From NCBI RefSeq assembly GCF_017745215.1, contig NZ_JAGHZV010000019.1:1-64000 (forward strand): a stretch of 64,000 nt of DNA, read 5' to 3'. Positions 49,212 to 58,795 of this stretch are shown here, in pieces; the first letter of the stretch is position 1; each line of letters begins with the position of its first letter. The stretch is from Sphingomonas sp. (GTDB lineage Bacteria > Pseudomonadota > Alphaproteobacteria > Sphingomonadales > Sphingomonadaceae). The notes under the pieces were generated by a model. It did not search any database. It had not been told where the DNA came from and saw only the letters and a program-made list of their open reading frames with translations. Both the position numbers and the translations under genes were made by a program.

Positions 49212-51431
49212 ATGCGCAAGATCGCAATGCGTTCGATGATGTTCGCCGGCGCCGCCGGGCTGGCCCTGGCGTTCCCCGCCATCGCTTCGGCCCAGGATGC
49301 CGCGGCGCAGGACAAGGTGGGGAGCGCGTCGCAGCCTCCCGCCGGGATGGAGCAGGAGAGCAGCGAGGGCGGCCTCACCGAGATCGTCGTCACCGCCGAG
49401 CGCCGCAACCAGAGCCTGCAGCAGGTGCCGATCTCGGCCACCGTGCTCGACGCGACCGAGATCTCGCGCAAGGGCGTCAACAGCGTCGCCGACGTGCAGC
49501 AGATCGCGCCGTCGGTGGCGATCAACACCTTCAACCGCTCGACCTTCATCAACATCCGCGGCGTGGGCATCGCCCAGTCGGCGCCGACCTCGAACCCTGG
49601 CGTCGCCTATTATATCGACGGCCAGCTGATCCCGCACGAGCAGTTCATCGGCCAGAGCTTCTACGACATCGGCACGATCGAAGTGCTGCGCGGGCCGCAG
49701 GGCACGCTCACTGGCCAGAACTCGACCGGCGGCGCGATCTACGTCCGCACGCCCGAGCCGGAATATGACAACATCTCGGGCTATCTCGACGGCAGCTACG
49801 GCTCGTTCAAGGCGCTGAAGGTCGTCGGCGCGCTCAACGTACCGTTCAGCGACAATATCGCGGTCCGCGTCGCGGGCGTGCGCGACCGGCGCGACAGCTT
49901 CACCACCAACATCGCGCGCGCCGACAGCCAGCCGGGCGACCTCGATCTCTGGGCGGGCCGCGTGAACCTCGCAGTGCGCTCGTCGGACGAAGCGATCCGC
50001 GGCAACATCCGCTTCGACTATTTCAAGTCCAAGTCGGACAACAATGCCGTCAAGCGCCGCAACGACACGGTTTCCACCGATCCCTTCACGATCGAGGAGG
50101 ATGCGCGCTCGTTCCAGAACCAGGACGGCTTCCGCCTCTCGGGCGAGACCAAGATCGCGGTGGCGAGCGGCGTCGATTTCCGCACGCTCGTCGCCTACCA
50201 GAAGCTCAACACCTACGACCAGACCGACGGCGACCGCACCGCCACCGCGCTGCCGCGTCCGCCCGCGGGGAACGTCGGCCGGATCAGCTACGCCTCGACC
50301 AAGTTCGACACCTTCATGGCCGAGGCGAACCTGCTCTCCTCGGGGCAGCACCAGTTCAACTGGGTGGTCGGCGCCTTCTACCTCGACGAGACGGTGAAGC
50401 TGCTCCAGCTGCGCGACAACAACCACACCACCGAGCTGGTCAGCTCGACCTCGACGACGCGCACCAAGGCCGACAACACCACCAAATCGGTGTTCGGCCA
50501 GGTCAATCTCTTCCTGAGCGACGCGTTCGAAGTGGTTGCCGGCGCGCGCTATTCCGACGACCAGCAGGTCTATGACCGCTTCATGGTCGCCAATGCCGTG
50601 CCGGTCACCGGCGCGATCGGGGTGCAGCATTCGACCAAGGTCACCGGCAAGGTCGGCCTCAACTATCACTTCGGCCGCAATCTGCTCTACGTCACCGCGT
50701 CGCAGGGCTACAAGGCGGGCGGCGTCAACCTCACCGTCGGCACCCCCAACTTCGGGCCCGAGACCAACCGCGTCTACGAAGCCGGCTTCAAGACGCAGTG
50801 GCTCGACAATCGGCTGCGCGTGAACGGCGACGTCTATTATTCCGATTATCAGGACATCCAGCTCTCGAGCCTGCTCGGCTCGCTGCCGATCACGCAGAAT
50901 GCCGCGGCGGGGCGGTCCTATGGCGCCGAGCTCGAGATCACCGGCCAGTTCGGCGGGCTCGGGTTCAATGCCGGCGCGGGCTATCTCCACGCGCGCTTCC
51001 ACGGCAACAGCTGCATCACCGACACCAACGCCGCGGGCACCGATCCGGGCTGCCCGACCAACTTGCGCTTCGTGCCCGACGGCCGCGTGCTGCCCTTCTC
51101 GCCCGAGTGGACGCTCAACGCCGGCGTGCAATATGAAGTGGTGCTCGGCGGCAGCGGCAATTCGATCACGCCGCGCGTGCAATGGTCGCACCTCTCCGAG
51201 CAGGTCGCGACGCCGTTCCCGACGTTCAACACGATCGTGCCGGGCCGCGACGTCTTCGATGCGCGGGTGACGCTGCAGATCGCCGAGAACTACAAGCTCG
51301 AGGGCTTCGTCAACAATTTCACCGACAAGCTCTACATCGCGTCGCAGATCCAGAGCTCGTCGAGCGCCGATGGCGGCATCATCTATGGGGCACCGCGTAC
51401 CTATGGGGTCCGAGCCGTCGTCAAATTCTGA
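49212..51431 (+). CDS. TonB-dependent outer-membrane receptor
   Basis: A 739-residue receptor: signal peptide ending AIASAQ, TonB box EIVVTAERR at about residues 58-66, plug domain with VLRGPQGTLTGQNSTGGAIY, then a barrel ending in VRAVVKF. GGGAGGG precedes the start. A LacI-type operator upstream links it to the CapA/P450/PrpD regulon, so it probably takes up the regulon's substrate. Ten bases after its stop a diheme cytochrome gene begins. Confidence 0.92.
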   Translation: MRKIAMRSMMFAGAAGLALAFPAIASAQDAAAQDKVGSASQPPAGMEQESSEGGLTEIVVTAERRNQSLQQVPISATVLDATEISRKGVNSVADVQQIAPSVAINTFNRSTFINIRGVGIAQSAPTSNPGVAYYIDGQLIPHEQFIGQSFYDIGTIEVLRGPQGTLTGQNSTGGAIYVRTPEPEYDNISGYLDGSYGSFKALKVVGALNVPFSDNIAVRVAGVRDRRDSFTTNIARADSQPGDLDLWAGRVNLAVRSSDEAIRGNIRFDYFKSKSDNNAVKRRNDTVSTDPFTIEEDARSFQNQDGFRLSGETKIAVASGVDFRTLVAYQKLNTYDQTDGDRTATALPRPPAGNVGRISYASTKFDTFMAEANLLSSGQHQFNWVVGAFYLDETVKLLQLRDNNHTTELVSSTSTTRTKADNTTKSVFGQVNLFLSDAFEVVAGARYSDDQQVYDRFMVANAVPVTGAIGVQHSTKVTGKVGLNYHFGRNLLYVTASQGYKAGGVNLTVGTPNFGPETNRVYEAGFKTQWLDNRLRVNGDVYYSDYQDIQLSSLLGSLPITQNAAAGRSYGAELEITGQFGGLGFNAGAGYLHARFHGNSCITDTNAAGTDPGCPTNLRFVPDGRVLPFSPEWTLNAGVQYEVVLGGSGNSITPRVQWSHLSEQVATPFPTFNTIVPGRDVFDARVTLQIAENYKLEGFVNNFTDKLYIASQIQSSSSADGGIIYGAPRTYGVRAVVKF

Positions 51432-51441
51432 GGTGCCTGGG

Positions 51442-52938
51442 ATGAGGGGCCGGTTGCGCAGGCGCGCGGCCGGCCTGGCATTCGCCGGCGCGGGCCTGCT
51501 GCTCGCGGCGAGCGTCGCGGCGCAATCCTATGAAGCCGGGGACAGCTGGTGGGCGCCGGGGAGCGAACGCGTCTTCCCGGCGAGCGCCGACTATCCGAAC
51601 GGACAGGGGACGCTGCGCGTGCTGCTCACCGGCGGGCCGATGGCGACGAAGGGCCATCCCTTCTTCACTGCGGTGGGCCCGAACGGCCGCGCCTGCATCA
51701 CCTGCCACCAGCCCGCCGATGCGATGAGCCTCTCCGCCGCGACCGCGCAGAAGCGCTGGGACGCGACGGCAGGCAGGGACCCGCTGTTCGCGGCCTATGA
51801 CGGCTCGAACTGCCCGACGCTTCCCCAGAATCAGCGCGTTTCGCACTCGCTGCTGCTCGACCATGGCCTGATCCGCATCCAGCGCCCCTGGCCCGCGCGC
51901 GACTTGCAGGGGCGGGTGGTCAAGGCCGACTTCGACATCGCGGTGGTGCGCGATCCCTGGGGGTGCAATTCGGGCGCCTATGGGCCGGCGAAAGGGAAAA
52001 TCTCGGTCTATCGCCGCCCGCGCCCGGTCGCGAACCTGAAGTATCTGCTCGCGGTCGGCTTCGCCTATGATCCCAAGCAGGGGATGCCGCTGCCGCTCGA
52101 CCCCGAGAGCGGCAAGCCGATGTCGGGCAACCTCATGGCCGACGGGCGCGCGGGGACGCTCAATGCCCAGATGCGCGACGCCGCCGCGACCCACCTCGAG
52201 CTGCTCAAGCATTTCGATGCGGCGGACATGGCGCGGATCGTCGACTTCGAGAGCCGGGTGTTCGCCGCGCAGCAAGTCGACGCCGCGGGGACGATGACCG
52301 ATACCGGCGGGGCCGAGGGTGGGCCGGGCAAGCTCGCGCGCTCGGAGCCCGGCCAGCTCGGCAGCATCGGCAAGCCGGTGTGGAGCGAGTTCGAAGGCTG
52401 GGAGAAGCCCGATCCGGCGCTCACCCCCGCGCAGAACGCCTTCCGCGCCTCGGTCGCGCGCGGAGCGAAGGTGTTCCGCGACAAGACCTTCCTGATCAGC
52501 GACAGCGCCGGGATCAACTCGCCGATCGGCTTCGGCAATCCGGTGCGCAACAGCTGCGTCTTCTGCCACAACATGTCGCAGATGGGGAACGACGTCGCGC
52601 CCGGGCAGGTGGACCTGGGGACGACGACGCAGCCCTTCGCCGATCCGATGCCGTGGCTGCCGCTGTTCCGCATCACCTGCCGCGGCAAGCCGCACCCGCA
52701 TTACGGGCGCGTGATCTACACCTATGACCCCGGCTATGCGCTCACCACTGGCCGCTGCGCCGACGTCGGCAAGATCACCCTCCAGTCGCTGCGCGGGCTC
52801 GCGGCGCGGGCGCCCTATTTCTCGAACGGGCTGGCGAAGGACCTGCGCGGGATCGTCGATTATTACGAGCGCCGCTACAGGATCGGCTATTCGGAGCAGG
52901 ACAAGCAGGATCTCGTCAATCTGATGAGCGTGCTGTGA
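51442..52938 (+). CDS. Periplasmic diheme c-type cytochrome
   Basis: A 498-residue exported protein: twin-arginine-rich signal region (MRGRLRRRAAGLAFAGAGLL) with cleavage after VAA or AQS, heme site 1 CITCH (Cys85-His89) and heme site 2 CVFCH (Cys372-His376). The large domain between and after the hemes is of the di-heme cytochrome/peroxidase-like group but no peroxidase active-site Glu could be confirmed. It follows the TonB receptor after ten bases and overlaps the OmpA-domain gene. An electron-transfer role in the periplasm, perhaps for a redox step on the imported compound, is inferred. Confidence 0.82.
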   Translation: MRGRLRRRAAGLAFAGAGLLLAASVAAQSYEAGDSWWAPGSERVFPASADYPNGQGTLRVLLTGGPMATKGHPFFTAVGPNGRACITCHQPADAMSLSAATAQKRWDATAGRDPLFAAYDGSNCPTLPQNQRVSHSLLLDHGLIRIQRPWPARDLQGRVVKADFDIAVVRDPWGCNSGAYGPAKGKISVYRRPRPVANLKYLLAVGFAYDPKQGMPLPLDPESGKPMSGNLMADGRAGTLNAQMRDAAATHLELLKHFDAADMARIVDFESRVFAAQQVDAAGTMTDTGGAEGGPGKLARSEPGQLGSIGKPVWSEFEGWEKPDPALTPAQNAFRASVARGAKVFRDKTFLISDSAGINSPIGFGNPVRNSCVFCHNMSQMGNDVAPGQVDLGTTTQPFADPMPWLPLFRITCRGKPHPHYGRVIYTYDPGYALTTGRCADVGKITLQSLRGLAARAPYFSNGLAKDLRGIVDYYERRYRIGYSEQDKQDLVNLMSVL

Positions 52939-53693
52939 TGCGCGCTGCGCTGCTCCTCGCGCTGCTTATGGGCCAGTCGGCGCCCGAGGCGCTGCGCTTC
53001 GTCACCTGCCCGGTCTATCGCGATGCGGATTCGGGGAAGAAGTCGGGCTGCTGGCTCGCCGAGGATCCGGCGACGGGGTTGCGCTACGACGTCAGCCTCG
53101 CGCCGTCGAAGCCCGACTGGAACCATGAGGTGCTCGTCGAGGGCCGCCCCTCCGCCGATCCGGCGCAACCCTGCGGCAGCCCGGTGCTCGATGCGGTGCG
53201 CACCTCGATCCTGCCGGGCAGCTGCACCCGCCAGATGCTCCCGGCGGAAGGCTTCCCCGGTCGCAGGTTCTTGCTCCCCAAGCGCAACGTCCGCCCGCTC
53301 TCGGAGGCGCGCGCGGTGCCGCCCGGCCCCTATGCCCCGCGCACCTTCCATCTGCTCTTCGACTTCGACCAGTCGTTCCTGATCTACCAATATGACGATT
53401 ACCTGCTCGATCAGGCGATCACCTGGATCCGCGCCGCCCAGCCGCGCGCGATCGCGGTGACCGGCTATGCCGCGACCACCCCCGCGCTCGTCTCGGGCCG
53501 GAAGCTCGCCGAGAGCCCGGCGATCGCGCGCGAGCGGGCCGAGAAGATCGCCGAGGCGCTGGTCCGGCTCGGCATCGACCGCAAGCGCATCACCGTTCGC
53601 TGGAAGACCGCCGCCCAGCCGCTCGACATCCCCGAGGCCGATGGGCTCGCCGAGCCCTCGCGCCGCCGCGTCGACATCGCGGTGACGCCCTGA
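52938..53693 (+). CDS. Exported protein with OmpA-like C-terminal domain
   Basis: A 251-residue protein with signal MRAALLLALLMGQSAP, a cysteine-containing N-terminal half (residues about 20-115) and a C-terminal OmpA/MotB-type peptidoglycan-binding domain (about 135-250): ITWIRAAQPRAIAVTGYAAT, ARERAEKIAEALVRLGID, ending PSRRRVDIAVTP. A GTG three bases upstream is also possible. It overlaps the cytochrome stop (TGATG). It may anchor a receptor-cytochrome assembly to the cell wall; inferred. Confidence 0.75.
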   Translation: MRAALLLALLMGQSAPEALRFVTCPVYRDADSGKKSGCWLAEDPATGLRYDVSLAPSKPDWNHEVLVEGRPSADPAQPCGSPVLDAVRTSILPGSCTRQMLPAEGFPGRRFLLPKRNVRPLSEARAVPPGPYAPRTFHLLFDFDQSFLIYQYDDYLLDQAITWIRAAQPRAIAVTGYAATTPALVSGRKLAESPAIARERAEKIAEALVRLGIDRKRITVRWKTAAQPLDIPEADGLAEPSRRRVDIAVTP

Positions 53694-53734
53694 CCGCGCG
53701 ACGCCCGCGGCACCGCATCGGCCTGCTCGCCGCG

Positions 53735-54877
53735 GTGACCGCGCTGGGCTCGCTCGCGATCCACATGTTCGTGCCGGCCATGCCCGCGGCGGTGGTATCG
53801 CTCGCCACCACGCCCGCGGCGGTGCAGCTCGCGCTGACGCTCTACATGGCGGGGCTCGCCGCCGGCCAGCTTGCGACCGGGCCGATGGCCGACCGGATCG
53901 GGCGGCGGCCGGTGATGATCGGCGGCGTGGTGCTCTTCGTCGCCGGATCGGCATTGTGCTGGACTGCCTCGTCGATCGCGGCGCTGCTCGGCGGGCGGCT
54001 GCTCCAGGCGCTGGGCGCGTCGAGCAGCCTCGTCTCGGGCCGCGCGATGATCGGCGATTCGACCGATGCCAGCGGTACGCGCGACATGGCGCTGGTGAGC
54101 GCGATCATCCTGCTCTCGCCGATGTTCGCGCCGATCCTGGGCGCGTTCGTCGCGGCCGCGGCGGGCTGGCGCGCGATCTTCGCTGTCCTCGCGCTGGCCG
54201 GCGCCGTGGTCGGCGTCGCGATCCTGCTCTGGCTCCCCGAGACGATGGCGCGCCGGACCGGCCCGCGCGCGCATTTCGCTGCCGACTGGGCGGCGGTGGC
54301 GCGCGACCGCAGCTTCCTCGCCAGTCTCGCGCTCGCGGTGCTGCTGGGCGGCGGGCTCTATGTCTTCCTCTCGGCTTCGCCCTTCCTGTTCCTCGAGACC
54401 TATCATGTCGCGCGGACCGATCTCGGTTGGTGCTACGGCCTCGTCGCCTCGGGGGCGGCGGGTGGCGCGCTGACCGCGAGCTGGCTCGCCACGCGCCTCG
54501 ATACCCGGCGGACGATCCAGGCCGCGACCCTGCTCTGCGCCGTCGCCGCGTTCGCGCTGCTGCTCGGCGCGCTGCAAGGAATCCACCATGTCGCGGCGCT
54601 GGTGGTGCCGATGATGGCCTATGCCTTCGGCGGCGGGGTGGTGATGCCCAATGCGATGATGGCCGCGCTCGCCGGCCTGCGCGACCGGCTGGGCACCGCG
54701 GTAAGCCTCTACGGCGCGATGCAGATGGGCGGCAGCGCGCTCGCCACCGTCGCGGTGGCGCTCTTCCCCTCGCACGACCCGCGGCTCCCCGTGCTGCTGA
54801 TCACCGCGCTCGCGCTGATCGCGGCAGTCTTCAGCCGGCTGGACTTCGGCGCAATTGTTGTAGAACATAGCGACTAA
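53735..54877 (+). CDS. MFS transporter, Bcr/CflA drug-resistance type
   Basis: Major facilitator with 12 helices; GPMADRIGRRPVMIGG is the loop 2-3 signature and ALGASSSLVSGRAMIGD the motif of Bcr/CflA exporters. The GTG at 53735 cuts into the first helix. The same frame is open upstream and a CTG at 53690, overlapping the previous stop (CTGA), would restore RRPRHRIGLLAAVTALGS as normal N-terminus. The true start is uncertain and may be a rare CTG. It could export a toxic intermediate or be unrelated. Confidence 0.82.
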   Translation: MTALGSLAIHMFVPAMPAAVVSLATTPAAVQLALTLYMAGLAAGQLATGPMADRIGRRPVMIGGVVLFVAGSALCWTASSIAALLGGRLLQALGASSSLVSGRAMIGDSTDASGTRDMALVSAIILLSPMFAPILGAFVAAAAGWRAIFAVLALAGAVVGVAILLWLPETMARRTGPRAHFAADWAAVARDRSFLASLALAVLLGGGLYVFLSASPFLFLETYHVARTDLGWCYGLVASGAAGGALTASWLATRLDTRRTIQAATLLCAVAAFALLLGALQGIHHVAALVVPMMAYAFGGGVVMPNAMMAALAGLRDRLGTAVSLYGAMQMGGSALATVAVALFPSHDPRLPVLLITALALIAAVFSRLDFGAIVVEHSD

Positions 54878-54906
54878 GCGCGAACCGGCGCGAAGGGGAG
54901 GAAGGC

Positions 54907-56202
54907 ATGACCGATCCGCGGGACATCATCGACCAGCGGCCGATGTCACGGTTCCAATGGGGCGTGGTGGCGATCATGGTTGGCCTCAACGCGCTCGACG
55001 GTTTCGACGTGCTGTCGATCAGCTTCGCTTCGCCGGGGATCGCGAAGGCCTGGGGGATCGACCGCGCGGCGCTCGGCGTGGTGCTGTCGATGGAGCTGAT
55101 CGGCATGTCGATCGGCTCGATCCTGCTCGGGGGCCTGGCCGATCGGATGGGGCGGCGGCGCACCATCCTCGGCTGCCTGCTGGTGATGGCGGCGGGCATG
55201 TACCTCGCCTCGACCGCGCACGACGTGACGACGCTCTCGGCGTGGCGCGTGCTCACCGGCCTCGGTATCGGCGGGATGCTCGCGGCGACCAATGCGGCGG
55301 TCGCCGAAGTCTCCAACGCGGCGCGTCGCAACCTCTGCGTGGTGCTGATGGCGGGCGGCTATCCGGTCGGCGCGATCATCGGTGGGTCGATCGCCGCCGA
55401 ACTGCTCAAGCGGTTCGACTGGCCGGCGGTGTTCGAGTTCGGCGCGATCGCGACGCTCTGCTTTGTACCGATCGTGCTGTTCTTCGCGCCCGAATCGATC
55501 GCCTTCGAGATGCAGCGGCCGGGCGAGCGGACGCTGGCTCGCGTCAACCGTACGCTCGCCCGCATGGGCCATGGCGCGATCGAGGCGCTGCCCTCGATGA
55601 CGCGGGCACCTGCCAGGCTGCCGCTCGCTGCGCTCTTCTCGCCTGCGCTGGCGCGGACTACGCTGCTGCTCACGCTCGCCTATCTCGCGCACATCATGAC
55701 GTTCTATTTCATCCTCAAATGGATCCCGAAGATCGTCGTCGACATGGGCTTCGCGCCTGCGGCGGCCGCGGGCGTGCTCGTCTGGGCCAATGTCGGCGGG
55801 GCGAGCGGGTCGCTGGTGCTCGGGCTGCTGACCACGAAGGTGCGGCTGCGCACCTTGGCAGTGGCGGCGATGGCGGCATCGGCAGTGCTGATCGGCATTT
55901 TCGGGCGCGGCCAGGCGGACCTGACCGAGCTCGCGCTGGTCGCTGCCGCGGCGGGCTTCTTCACCAACGCGGGCGTGGTCAGCCTCTACGGCCTGCTGGC
56001 GCAATCCTTCCCTACCGACGTTCGCGCGACCGCGACTGGGTTCGCGATCGGCGTCGGGCGCGGCGGCTCGGCTTTGGCGCCGGCGCTTGCTGGATTCCTG
56101 TTCGCCGCGGGCTATGGGTTGCAACTCGTCGCGATCCTGATGGCGCTGGGATCGGTGATCGCGCTGCTTGCGTTGCTCGCGCTGCGCGATAAGCCGGTGT
56201 GA
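54907..56202 (+). CDS. MFS transporter, aromatic acid:H+ symporter (AAHS) family
   Basis: A 431-residue permease. The AAHS marker DGFDVLSISFASPGIA lies in helix 1 (about 30-46), with GGLADRMGRRRTIL in loop 2-3. PcaK-like proteins import 4-hydroxybenzoate, protocatechuate or related acids. GGGAGGAAGG precedes the start. TGTT-GTAG-AACA at about 54857-54868 is a small inverted repeat before it. It is coupled to a MarR gene, which probably responds to the same compound; the lig operons 26 kb away are an obvious consumer. Confidence 0.9.
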   Translation: MTDPRDIIDQRPMSRFQWGVVAIMVGLNALDGFDVLSISFASPGIAKAWGIDRAALGVVLSMELIGMSIGSILLGGLADRMGRRRTILGCLLVMAAGMYLASTAHDVTTLSAWRVLTGLGIGGMLAATNAAVAEVSNAARRNLCVVLMAGGYPVGAIIGGSIAAELLKRFDWPAVFEFGAIATLCFVPIVLFFAPESIAFEMQRPGERTLARVNRTLARMGHGAIEALPSMTRAPARLPLAALFSPALARTTLLLTLAYLAHIMTFYFILKWIPKIVVDMGFAPAAAAGVLVWANVGGASGSLVLGLLTTKVRLRTLAVAAMAASAVLIGIFGRGQADLTELALVAAAAGFFTNAGVVSLYGLLAQSFPTDVRATATGFAIGVGRGGSALAPALAGFLFAAGYGLQLVAILMALGSVIALLALLALRDKPV

Positions 56203-56681
56203 CAGGGAGACAGGATTTGGCGTCACGGCCCATCGAGACGGAGAATGACGGAGTCGAGCTCGGCGTGCTTACCGAGCTGGTCGGCTATCACCTGCGGCGT
56301 GCGTCGAGCGCCTTCGGCGGCGATTTCTCGCGCGCGCTGTCTGGCACCGGCATGCGCCAGGTGCTGTTCGGCATCCTTTCGGTGGTCGACGCCAATCCGG
56401 GGATCAACCAGGGCGCTGCCGGCCGCGTGCTCGGCATCCAGCGCGCCAACATGGTCGCGCTGATCAACGAGCTGGTCGACGACGGGTGGATCGAGCGCAA
56501 GGTCGCCGCCGAGGATCGCCGCGCCTTCGCGCTCACCATGACGGCGGCGGGCAAGGCCAAGCTTGGCGAATGCCTCGCGCTGATCCGCGCGCACGAGGAG
56601 GAGATGCTCGGCGACCTGACCGCCGCCGACCGCAACCGGCTGATCGCGCTGCTCTCGAAGATCGAGGCGAAGGAACGCTAG
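56199..56681 (+). CDS. MarR family transcriptional regulator
   Basis: A 160-residue winged-HTH protein: INQGAAGRVLGIQRANMVAL is the recognition region, wing ERKVAAEDRRAFALTMTAAG. The GTG at 56199 overlaps the transporter stop; a TTG at 56217 behind GGGAGACAGGA is an equally good start. Co-transcribed with the AAHS carrier. Ends 3 bp before a convergent esterase gene. Confidence 0.87.
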   Translation: MTGRQDLASRPIETENDGVELGVLTELVGYHLRRASSAFGGDFSRALSGTGMRQVLFGILSVVDANPGINQGAAGRVLGIQRANMVALINELVDDGWIERKVAAEDRRAFALTMTAAGKAKLGECLALIRAHEEEMLGDLTAADRNRLIALLSKIEAKER

Positions 56682-56684
56682 GCG

Positions 56685-57554
56685 CTACGGCCAGGTGAAG
56701 GCGAAGCGCAGCGTCGAGGTCACCGATCGGCTCGGCACGGTGATGTGCCCCTCGCCGGCATAGACTTCGGAACGCAGCCGCAGGCCATGGGCCGAGAGCG
56801 GCTCCATCCGCTTGACGAAGGCCTCGGCGTCCCAGCGCTCGAGCGGCGTCTCCTCGCGCTCGCCACAGACCACCATCAGCCGCGCGACCCTGTCGATCCT
56901 GCCTGCCTCGAGCGCCGCGACGAAGGCGCGCTCCTCCTTCTGCATCTCGCGATCGTGCCAGAACAGCGAGGGGCTGGCGGCGATGATCGCATGGAAGGCG
57001 CCGGGCCGGGTGAACAGCGCGTGCACCGCGAGCAGCCCGCCGAGCGAATGGCCGAACAGCGCCTGGCGGTCGGCATTGATCGTGTAGCGGCGGTTGACCT
57101 CGGTGCGCAGCTTGCCGGTCAGATAATCGAGGAACTTGTCCCAGCCGCCGTTGGCGACCTTGCTGAAGCTCGCGTCCCAGGGCGCGGGCGGCGGGCCGCC
57201 GGTGAAGTCGAGCAGGCGGCGGACGTCATAGGGCTGGTCGGTCTTGAAGCCGACGCCGACGATGATCGTCTTGCTGAGGTCCGATTGCTCCATCGACAGG
57301 ATCCGGCGCGTCTCGGCGAAGCCCGCGAACATCGCATTGCCGTCGAGCACATAGAGCACCGGATAGCCGCCCGCGGGTGCCGGAGCTTTCGGCCTGGAGA
57401 CGAAGATCTGATAGGGGTATCCGTCGTCGCCCGGCAGTTCCCAGGTCTCGGTCTCGGGAAGGACATAGCCGGGCGCGGCGGTGGGCGCCGGCGCGGTTTG
57501 CGCGGAGGCGGACGTGGCGATCGCAAGTGCGAGCGCGGCGAGCTTGAGCTTCAT
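56685..57554 (-). CDS. Exported alpha/beta hydrolase, IroE/esterase-D-like
   Basis: A 289-residue serine hydrolase with signal peptide (LAALALAIATSASAQ). Nucleophile in GHSLGG (about residue 170) and His in AGEGHITVP; VLYVLDGNAMF is typical of the putative esterase (IroE/Fes-like, PF00756) family. Such enzymes hydrolyse siderophore or acyl esters in the periplasm. Its ATG overlaps the stop of the flavoprotein gene by 4 bp, making it the last gene of the leftward cluster. Confidence 0.85.
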   Translation of the reverse strand: MKLKLAALALAIATSASAQTAPAPTAAPGYVLPETETWELPGDDGYPYQIFVSRPKAPAPAGGYPVLYVLDGNAMFAGFAETRRILSMEQSDLSKTIIVGVGFKTDQPYDVRRLLDFTGGPPPAPWDASFSKVANGGWDKFLDYLTGKLRTEVNRRYTINADRQALFGHSLGGLLAVHALFTRPGAFHAIIAASPSLFWHDREMQKEERAFVAALEAGRIDRVARLMVVCGEREETPLERWDAEAFVKRMEPLSAHGLRLRSEVYAGEGHITVPSRSVTSTLRFAFTWP

Positions 57555-58795
57555 CCCCGGCTTCCTTTCGCGTCCTGGGTCTTGTGCGTCGTTAGGCTGA
57601 AGCGCGCCTGCGCCGTGCCGGTGCTCGAGACGAGATCGGCGACGTAGCGCCCCACCGCCGGGCCGTGCTTGAAGCCGTGCCCGCTGCCGCCGCCGACGAT
57701 CCAGGCGTTGGTCCAGGCGGGGTGGCGGTCGATCAGCAGGTCGCCATTGTCGCTGTTCTCATATTGGCAGACTTCGGACGAGGCGAGCGGTCGCTCGGCG
57801 AGGCCGGGGAAGCGGTGCGCGAGATAGGCGCGGACATCGGCCAGCCCCTGATCGGTGATGCGGCGGTCGACGCCGTCGGGATCATAGCGGGGGCCATGCG
57901 CATCGAGCGCGATCTTGAATCCGCGCGCCTCGATGTCGGGGAAGCCGTAATGGAGGTCCGGATCGCCGGCATCGACCCAGGCCGGGAGGTGCGGCGGCGC
58001 GAAGCGCGTGTCGCCGGGCTCGGGGGCGAAGTAGAAGACTTCCTGGCGCGTCGGCACGATCCGGCTCGCCACCACGTCGGGGAAGAGCCTGGGCAGCCAC
58101 GGCCCGCAGGCGAAGACGAAGCGGCCGGCGCTCAGCGTCTCGCCGCCGGTGCCGGTGATCGCGGGCAGCGAGACGCCCCCGGCGCGCGGCGGTTCGACCG
58201 CGAAGGGGCGGAAGCTGCCGCCCGCCTTCACGAAGTCCGCCACCAGCGTCTGGACGCCCCGCCGTGCCATCAGCGCGCCCATCGTCGGCTGCATCACGCC
58301 AACCGCGACGTCGGCGAAGTTCATTTGCGGCCAGCGCTTCGCCAGCTCGGCTTGGCCGAGCTTCTCGATCGGAATGCCGAGGCCGCGCTGGAGCGCGATG
58401 CTCGCGTTGATCCTGGGCGTGTCCTTCGGGTAGATGTAGAGCGCGCCGACGGGGTGGAAGATCGGGCTCTCGTGGCGCTGCGACAGCGCATGCCACTCCG
58501 CCAGCGAATCCCACGCCCAGCGCGTGTAGAGCGGCTCGCCGCCATATTCGGTGCGGATCAGCCGCGTCTCGCCGCCCGAAGATGCCCGCGAATGCGCCGC
58601 ACCCCAGGCGTCCACGAGCAGCACCCGGTCTCCGCGGCGCTGAAGGTTCCACGCCGTCCACGCCCCGAACACGCCTGCGCCGACCACGATCACGTCCCAT
58701 CCGTGCCCGGGCCGGGCGCGGGCAGGGGCGGCGGTGGCGAGCGTACCCGCAGTCGCCAGCCCGCCCAGCATCGTACGCCGCGAGACCTCGCTCAA
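57551..58795 (-). CDS. Tat-exported FAD oxidase, sarcosine oxidase/N-methyl amino acid oxidase-like
   Basis: A 414-residue DAO-family flavoprotein. A Tat motif (SRRTMLGG) begins at residue 5, then FAD motif VIVVGAGVFGAWTAW. The cysteine that carries covalent FAD in monomeric sarcosine oxidase and SolA is present in EVCQYENSDNGDLLIDRHP. It would oxidise an N-alkyl amino acid in the periplasm, making H2O2 and an aldehyde. To keep the Tat signal the start must be TTG at 58795, which overlaps the upstream stop (TTGA). Confidence 0.85.
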   Translation of the reverse strand: MSEVSRRTMLGGLATAGTLATAAPARARPGHGWDVIVVGAGVFGAWTAWNLQRRGDRVLLVDAWGAAHSRASSGGETRLIRTEYGGEPLYTRWAWDSLAEWHALSQRHESPIFHPVGALYIYPKDTPRINASIALQRGLGIPIEKLGQAELAKRWPQMNFADVAVGVMQPTMGALMARRGVQTLVADFVKAGGSFRPFAVEPPRAGGVSLPAITGTGGETLSAGRFVFACGPWLPRLFPDVVASRIVPTRQEVFYFAPEPGDTRFAPPHLPAWVDAGDPDLHYGFPDIEARGFKIALDAHGPRYDPDGVDRRITDQGLADVRAYLAHRFPGLAERPLASSEVCQYENSDNGDLLIDRHPAWTNAWIVGGGSGHGFKHGPAVGRYVADLVSSTGTAQARFSLTTHKTQDAKGSRG

